64,000 bases of DNA from Actinostola sp. cb2023 (lineage: Eukaryota > Cnidaria > Anthozoa > Actiniaria > Actinostolidae), in assembly GCA_033675265.1 (NCBI GenBank), contig JAUJYZ010000458.1:124001-188000 (forward strand), written 5' to 3'. Of the stretch, positions 10,801-19,800 are shown in pieces. Numbering within the stretch: position 1 is the stretch's first letter; each line of letters starts with the position of its first letter. Below the pieces are notes generated by a model. It was not told the origin of the DNA and searched no databases. It saw only the letters and a list, made by a program, of their open reading frames with translations. A program made the position numbers and the translations under genes.

Positions 10801-13800
10801 GTGTTCAGTTACAGACATAACTGGACTATAACTCTCACCAGCCAATCTCTCTACTGTCCAGTCGATGTCCAGTCTCATATTGCGTCAGTCCACGCACTGA
10901 GCCGGCCCCGTCCACACTAATCCGTTTTCGTTTGAAAACGCATACTTTTTTATCCGTTTTTAGCGATCGTCCACTAATAATAATAATATGTCGGTTCTTA
11001 TATAGCGCATTCCACTGACAAACAATCAAATGAAAACATAGATGAAAACGGAGGTTTTCGAAAACGCTTTCAAAAGTGGAGACGTTTGAAAACGCCGCAT
11101 GCAGGTCTCAGATCCAGGAAAAGATGTGACCGTTTCCCGAACCGGCAGTTTTTGTACCTTTTTATGAATAAATTAAACATTCAAGAAGCTATATATATAT
11201 TACTCTTACTTTGAAAAAATTGACCGTTCTCCGGAAAACGGCGTAAACCGGTCTGGATCTGCGCCTGGATCTATATTTGGTGCAAAAACGGAGCTTTTCA
11301 GAAACGCTTACGTCACAACTGGTTATGCAAGCCGCAGTTACCCGCAGGAAAAGAAGGGTATATATCTCCACAGGGCCCCCTAATTCATCAATAATTTCAC
11401 AAAAATGCTAGTAAAAGAATAAAAGTAATTATAGAGAAAAAGCTTTGTTTGATTAAAACTCGGCATAATGAACGTTTCCAGCTAAAATTACAAATTATAT
11501 TACATTATATTGTTTTTTGTTTAAGGGTTAGAGACTGATGTGAGTGCTTTACCGGCAAATAGACGCACGCGCTGGCTGTAGAATGAACGAGAATTCAAAT
11601 ACTGCTCGAGGCGTAGCCGAGTGCAGTATGAAGAATTTCGAGTTCATTCTACAGCCAGCAAGTGCGTCTACTTGCCGGTAAAGCACGAACTAGAAGTCTC
11701 TAACTCATTTATTATTCAAACTGAATACACTGCAGTTGTGAAATGTTCAAAATATAATTTTAATCACGGTAAATAAGCAAATATATATTTAACTAGATCT
11801 TCCGACGTCTCCGCTGGATATCTCCTCTACAACCATTCCAATTGCAACTATTCTACAAAGAAAACACGAATAAAGCATTTATTTTTTTGTTTTTAAGTCA
11901 TAACAAGGCAAGTTTCATTCATCAATTTTCTTTATCACGCGCGCGCGCGCGGTGTATCGCGGTGTACCACGCGCGCGCGTGACAAAGAAAAACAAAAAGC
12001 GATCACGCTGGGCTAGAACAGTATTGAAATCGGCGCTTTGAGCGTGATTGTTAATAACTTTTGACAGTATAGTCCGATGAACTTCAAATTTCACATGTAA
12101 AGGGTACTCGCCAAAAGAAAACTTTTGTTCGTTTTAGTTTTATCACTGTTACGATTTTTGGCGGGAAAATGACGTCACCAATTTAGTGGGAAATCGAAAA
12201 TAAGTAACTTGGTGAATTTTAATACGCGCGTTTGAAAGAACTCATTGAGATATGTTCAAAACCGTAGAGATAATTGACAAAGTCATATGCAATCAGAAGA
12301 TATGATTTTTAAAAATTTGGTAATTCCACTACTTTTGCTTAAAAATGCAATATTCAAAAAATCATATCTTCTGATTGCATATGACTTTGTCAATTATCTC
12401 TACGGTTTTGAACATATCTCAATGAGTTCTTTCAATCGCTCTTATTAAAATTTACCAAGTTACTTATTTTCGATTTCCCAATTAAATGGTGACGTCATTT
12501 TCCCGCCAAAAATCGTAACATTGATAAAACTAAAACAAACAAATTTTTTATTTTGGCGAGTACTCTTTACATGTGAAATTTGAAGTTTATCGGACTATAC
12601 TGTCAAAAGTTATTAACAATCACGCTCAAAGCGCCGATTTCAGTACTGTTCTAGCCCAGCTAATTACTTTTATTCTTTTATTAGCATTTTTGTGAAATTA
12701 TTGATTAATTAGGGGGCCCTGTGGTATCTCTGGCGCTATTGGAGCGTGCGTTGGGGGAGGAAAGGGGAGGGGGAGGTGAAGGAGGAACGGTGGGCGGGGA
12801 AGGGGGAGGAGGGTGTTTGGAATAAAATTACTTTTTTTAATTCAACGTGTCAATCGATCTAGCATTACTGCTAATTTGGGACACGACTCTCAACACTCAT
12901 TTCTTACTACATTCTCTATTATGTACTATACACCCAACGCTTATCTCACTAGTTCGTTTTTAATGAGGGAGGAAAACCGGAGTACCAGAAGAAAAACCCT
13001 CGAAACAAGGGAGAGAACGAACTGACAAACTCAACTCACATGAAGTGCCCGATTCGTGAATTGAACCAGGCACCACAGCGTTTCATGAGAGGCGAATGCT
13101 CTCCCCACTCGGCCACCATTGCTCCCTAGAGGGGGGATGGGGAAAAAGGAGGAGGGGGAACGGAGGAAGGAGGAAGGGGAAGCGGGACGGGGGAGGGGGG
13201 GGAGGGAGGAGGGGAGATGGGGTAGGGAGCAGGCGGGAGACGTGCACGAGGAGTTTGAGAGGTGCACTACAGTCAAAGCCAGGCTATAGAAACTGCTATA
13301 AACTACAGATGGTTTAACGCCTGTTCTTGACAATAACGGAAGCGCATAAATTAAAAATAAGGTACAGTACCAAAATCAACAATTTACGGCGTCGAAACCA
13401 CCCCTCCCCTCCCCTCCACATTCTCCCATCCAGATAACCAAAACAGAAAATGAGAAAAGAGAGGAATACAAATCATAATCGTTAACTGTTTTGTTTATAC
13501 CACATACAAGCAATTCGTGTTTTAGAGTAATGTTCAGTGTTTTGTACATTTGAAAATCAAAGGAATATATAAGTGTTCTTTAACGATAATAGTTTTTTTC
13601 AGTTTTTACGCGTAATGAAATAATGGTTCAAATGACGTTCGGCTGCACTGGTGGCAGCCTTCACGTGAAAACCGTGAAAACTATTATCGTTATGTCTAAC
13701 TCACGCGAAACTGGCCTAAAAGTACCCATTTCTTTTTTCTTAGAAAACTAAGCTAACGACTAGTAGATTAAAAAACTCACTTGACCCATGTTTGGGTATA

Positions 13801-16800
13801 GGGGTGCCGCTGAGGGTTTGAAACCCTGGTCCTGTTTAGGACAAAATATATATACTAAAATATCCACCCTGTCTAGGACAACACCCTCTATTTTATGACC
13901 CTATTTAGGACAAAGGACAAAATACTGTCTTCTGTCTGGCAGGTCTACTGATACAGTACACAAAAATTCATCACCGACGACAATCGTACATTACCATACC
14001 CTGTTTAGGACAGACTCACATAACATTATATACCCAGTCAAAAACGATACCCTGTCCAGCGACACGCCCCCGTATAGCCCAGACCCTACTAACAGAACTG
14101 CACCGTGAACTTTCAGATGAAAACGAACAAATGATCGATATATCCATAGTGAAACACATGAGTTTCTCATACACACGAGATAATTGTAATACTGATAGCA
14201 CAACACAATTCAAAAGTAACAATTATTTATTTCAGGTAACCACTCAGTAAGGTTCATTTGTACGACTGTGTAATCTTGAAATTAAAACACTAATAACTAT
14301 TAATTGTCCTGAATTACTCTGTGATAAATCAAATACAAAATTTTGATTCCATTTTAATGACAATGAAGCAGATATTTCACGGCAATGTTGTAAGAAATAT
14401 CGATATTGTTGCAAAGTCATTGCATGAATGTTCAATTAGTATTCATTCAGTACGTGTTGCTGTTGACATACAAATTCTAAATGATGATTTGCGGACGAAC
14501 TCTCAAATGTTTAATAATGGTATGATTTACTGAATAAATCCATCTAGGCATTAATACATATATTTCTTTTGATTGGATTGTAATATGTTGTACATAGCGA
14601 GAGCTTGAAACCCTTGTTTTCCCGGCAAAATCGCGATCAAACACTTCTGTCACACAATCTGCTGAAATTGACTGACTGAGTGTTTATTGACTTAATTAGT
14701 ATGTGTGAAACGAAGCTATTTACCTTTTATCATGTTCTTGTAAGATTTTAAGGTCTTTTAAAGCACTAAAGAGTGGCTTGCGGTTAAAAAGACAGTATAC
14801 GAAGAACCAAGTCCGACTTATTGATGATAAACAAACAAAATTTGACGGGAAAAGAGCCGACTACCTTGAAGAGTCGGAGGCTGCTCACGCGAAGTCGTTG
14901 AAAATATCCGAGTAAGAGTTTTTGGAAATCAAGAAAGGAAAGAATAAACTTGTTAAAAATGGCTAAATTAAGAAAATAAACTGCCGCACTTTTAGGAACG
15001 GACCTCCATAAAATGGCTTAAATTTAGTCGACCGCCGAAGGCCGTCGACAACTGACTTTTAACTCGAAGTGAAAATAAGATGTTTTTCGAAAATTTGCCA
15101 TTATTGCATGTAACCCAGCTCTACATAGGCTAAATATTACAACCAAACTAAATGTATCATAGAAAATCATGTAATATGAGTTTTACAGAGCGCCAAAGTG
15201 ACCCGAAATTTTAGCGTCTTTCAGGGCGATTTTGATGCAAAACAGGGGGGGTGGTCAACTTTCGAGCAAAAGCCTGAACCAAACTTTAAATACGACCATT
15301 CTTAATATATTCCTATAGGTAATAAATGATAGCAATTTGAAAGGAATCGGCCGACCCCCATCTTTCAACTCTGCCCGGTTTTCTCAGACAATGACACTTA
15401 ATATAATATAGAAAATGAACTAGAAGTTCTTGATTTGAATCACGTGTAAACACAACGGTTGATCACACTGATGAAGGGCTATGCCCGAAACGACTGTAAA
15501 AATACAATTGACACTTTAAATAATTTTGTTTACCATTGTTTTATATCTATACTTAATATACATGTACATGATGTACCTGTTGCAAAGGTTGTTGTTGGAC
15601 CTGAGGAACTACCTGGACTGCCCATGTACGTTGGCCTGGTTGAGAATAATTAGGCTGACTTGCTTCATTAGCAAGCATGCTATAAGGCCTCTGTCAGAAA
15701 CAAAAACAGTATGTAAACACTGATCAATATTAAAGCTGAAATATACTGAAGTCCCCAATTAGTCGATCTAAGCAGAAATGACAATCCATGAAATATATAA
15801 ATAAGATTTGTATGCAAAAAATGTGCTGGATGGCATCCAATGCATTTTCCATACAAATTCTTAATTCACTAATATCGAGCTGCTGATTTAATTCATTTCT
15901 GGAGTTCATTCAGCCTATATGGCCTATATATATATATATATATATTGGCATTAATTAACTCTATCTATAAGTGGAATCATTGTATTACTCACTCTGCCTT
16001 GTTGCGGTGGATGGCCAAACACCATCTGATCCTTATCCAGGAAGGCCAACCAACCACCAACAAACATCTCAGCCAAACACAGGCACATAATCACTGACAA
16101 AATACCTTGTCTTGTGTCATCATCATAGCCATCATCAAGTGGACTTAGCAGCTCTGGAGGTATAATTGCCTTTGAAGGATCTGGATACATGTTATTTATT
16201 GCTTCTATAACAGCTTCACGCCAGCCAAGGTAGGAGAGTACTTGTCCATACATATAAAATGCCAGAAAGGAAAGTCCAATACACAAGGTATTAATGGCTC
16301 TGATAGCTGACACCTAAAACAATTGGGAAGGTTAAATGTCAATTTTTACCACAACTAGTCAATTTCTCGCTCTCTCATTGGTCGATCAACCGTGGTCTAT
16401 CAGAGTACATACCACGGTAGGACGTCATCAATCGATCGATGCAAACATTTTAATTTTGTCAAACGAAAAACATGTTTTCAGATACATTTTTCTTACAGTG
16501 ACTATTAAAGAGTACATACCGATCTGACTATCATAAACCACATCTACAGTTCATAGCGTTTAATAGCAAGCCAAATTGTCCATCAGTTGCAGCGCTTCGA
16601 TCTCCACAGTTTGTTCTTTCATTCAAGTAAGCTTAAATACTAGATCTATCGATGCTAAGTCACGGGGGAAAAAACCTCTGATGGTATAAATCTATGACTC
16701 GAGAAAATCCACAGACCATGAATACTCCGCTGCTGTTTTCTAACGTTATTTCATATTTTTCAAGCAAACTCGTGCTTTTCTCCATTGACTGCATTTTCCA

Positions 16801-19800
16801 GATGTTAGCCGTATTTTTCGTCTTTGTTGACTGTCGAAAAGGCATCATTCAGATTTCACACAATGACCAGGCACAAGGTGAAGCTTTCCCCACTGAGAAT
16901 TCATTCTCTAACTTTAAAGCTTTGATTTTGAACTGATTTTGGCTGATTTTGGCTGATCCCCACTGATCCCCAGTACAAGGCTGTTTGCCGATAAAATTGA
17001 AAACTGATTTGACAGGTTTGCAAGTAGCATTGAAATGGTTGCTTGTCAAAATCTAACCAATCAAAACGGCAAGATGTTTGTTTACAAATTCCATCAACCA
17101 ATGAAAAAGCGAGAAAATTATATACCATGATTGCGCGATTTGCAATATGTTTTTGAGCAAAAGTTCGTAGGTAACTTGCGCGATTTATCGGCTACGCCTC
17201 GTGATTCCACAGCAATTTTGACGACTCGATGACGCAAACCGTGGTCTATCAGAGGACATACCACCATTTGTTAAATACCAGGGCCATACATAACCCAAAA
17301 TCCAAGGGGGGGACCATACGTATTTAACAGCAAAAATTAAATATAAATAGTACAGTTCTCAGTACTTTTTGATATCTTTTTCGCCTTGCTAGGGGGGCAA
17401 CTGCCCCCTATCCCTGTGCTATATACAGCCCTGTATACTGTACTGCACTTACATGCATACATTGTATGTACTATATACAATAAGAGCGGCCGGTCTGTAT
17501 GGGATTTACAAACTCGAGCCGCAGGCGAGAGTTTGTAAATCCCATACAGATCGGACGCGAATATTGGATATTACTTATCGAATCCAACGATGTATAAGTG
17601 GATGTTTTACTATAATTTTGATGATAGGAAACAGTTTGGCCAAGAAAATCCAAGTTAAAGTTGAATGCAGATGAGGACGAATCTCTTGCCGATTTACAGA
17701 TGTCTGCTACGCTTATGATTAACCAATCACAGTGTGGCTTTCATAATCCATATCAAAAGTCAAAGAACTACTAGTCTCGCTCCTCATCAATCTACCGACA
17801 GACTTTGGGAAATCCCTGATATATTAATTTAAGTTCTTCCGTTCGTGCTTGATCGATAAACGAAGTGTTAAAAAAAAGTATGGCCATATTGTTGTTGTTT
17901 CCCCGCTGACTTATAGCTTAATGAAAGATCAAGTAAAAGTACCTGACAGGCCTTAGGATTGTCTGCAGTATGCATGAGCAATTGCCGAATTTCATATCGT
18001 GGAGGAATGGGTACGAGTTCCTAAATAGTGTGATAATCAACACAAGACCCACATAGCCAGACAGAGCATCGAGTTAAGCCGAAAACCCAAAGTTTGGTGT
18101 TTTTAATCGGGTCAATTTTGAACGACTTACGGCCAATCAAAAATGATAGAATTCACAAAGAAATGTATGGATGGCAATGGCAGTATAGACAGAGGAGAAA
18201 CGTTTAAAGATCAAGAAGGGAGAGTATTCAATTCTTATAAAAATAAAAAATAAAAATAAAATTCTTATTATTCAACTGAAATTGAGTACGGCTCCCCGGA
18301 AGTGTGGCTCACGAACAAACGTTGGCGTGATGTGTTGACCCGTGAGTGGCCTATTTCAAACTATGCCAACCGCCGATGCTTGGGTGATAACAAAGGGAAA
18401 GGAATATATGTTGTTCGGGTTTAAGCAGCCGTCAGTGGGCCAGGAGCATTGTGTGACGGAACTAATGATGGATGCGAGGGAGAATACATCTGCACAAGTT
18501 TGCAGCACATGTTATTAAATTATTACCATTGAGGTACTGAATACTGCAGGGTCTCCTCCCTTGCCTGAGGTATCCTCATTTACCCAGGGTCCCCTCTCGC
18601 TTGTCCGGTCTCGCTTCCCTTGCTTGGGGACCTTTCCCTTGCCCGGGGTCTCCTCAGTTGGCTGGAGTATCCTCCCTTGTCCAGAGTCCCCTCATTTGCC
18701 AGGGTCCCCTCCCTTACTTAGTGTGTTCTCCCTTGCCCAGAGTCCCATCCTTTGCCAGGGTCCCCTCCCTTACTTAGGGTGTTCTCCCTTGCCCAGAGTC
18801 CCATCCTTTGCCAGGGTCCCCTCCCTTACTTAGGGTGTTCTCCCTTGCCCAGAGTCCCATCCTTTGCCAGGGTCCCCTCCCTTACTTAGGGTGTTCTCCC
18901 TTGCCCAGAGTCCCATCCTTTGCCAGGGTCCCCTCCCTTACTTAGGGTGTTAACCCTTGCCCAGAGTCCCCTCCTTTGCCAGGGTCCCCTCCCTTACTTA
19001 GGGTGTTCTCCCTTGCCCAGAGTCCCATCCTTTGCCAGGGTCCCCTTGTTTGCCAGGGTAACTCCCTTCTTAGGGTCTCCTTCCTTGCCCAGGGTCTCCT
19101 CCCTTGCCCAGGGTCTCCTCCTTTGCCCAGGGTCTCCTCCCTTGCCCAGGGTCTCCTCCATTGCTCAGGGTCTCCTGCCATACCCAGAGTCTCCTCCCAT
19201 GCCAGGAGCCCATAAGTAGGAGCATCCATCCTACATATTGGGTCTGTGGGACGGCGTAAGAACAAGTTTGGCTATTTTTAGAACATGAAATTGTAATTGA
19301 CCAATCACTGTGCAGTTCCGGTTATAGAACATGTTCCGAGCTGTTGCATCACGAGAAGCGAACTGAGCTAAACATTTCGAAGTAGAAATGTTCTACAATG
19401 TATTTCGTGTTTAACTACTGCAGAGAGACTGATTGAAGTTCGTAAACAAGGATAATAGAAATGGATTTGTCAGTCATTGATCTGCAGTTTTAATATAGCG
19501 AAGACTCAAAATAGGGTTTCGACTGAATCCCAGAGACAACTACTATTAAAGATATGGCGATTTGGTGTGTCTCAACTGTGAATATTTGTTTTACGAAACA
19601 AATATAAAGGATACCGTATAGAGTACAGCATTTTAGACGTAAAAATAGTACCATACGCAGAATAATCTAGTTGTCTCTGGGATTCAGACGAAACCATATA
19701 TTGATTAAATATTCTATTATTATCTTCGCCGGGCCGGGTCTTCGTTAACTGCAGATCAACGACTGACAAATCCATTTATATTATCCTTGTTTAAGAACTT

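Larger units (their letters stand above)
9690..15397. mobile_element. 5.7-kb element with ~950-bp terminal inverted repeats and TTAA flanks
   Basis: Left arm 9690-~10650 and right arm ~14430-15397 are reverse complements with few mismatches, starting GTGTCATTGTCTGAGAAAAC. TTAA stands outside both ends (9686-9689 and 15398-15401). Copy B, at the same place in intron 4, has no element and reads through from the ACAGTATACTTATAG region into exon 4. TTAA suggests piggyBac-type mobilisation, but the long arms and lack of any transposase frame mark it as non-autonomous. Nested inside are a palindromic element (11366-12725), a SINE-like sequence and a small TIR element. Confidence 0.8.

Noticed and set aside
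13036..13131. Functional tRNA gene
   Set aside because: A and B boxes are good, but the ends do not pair and no credible anticodon stem forms; kept only as a SINE-like feature.
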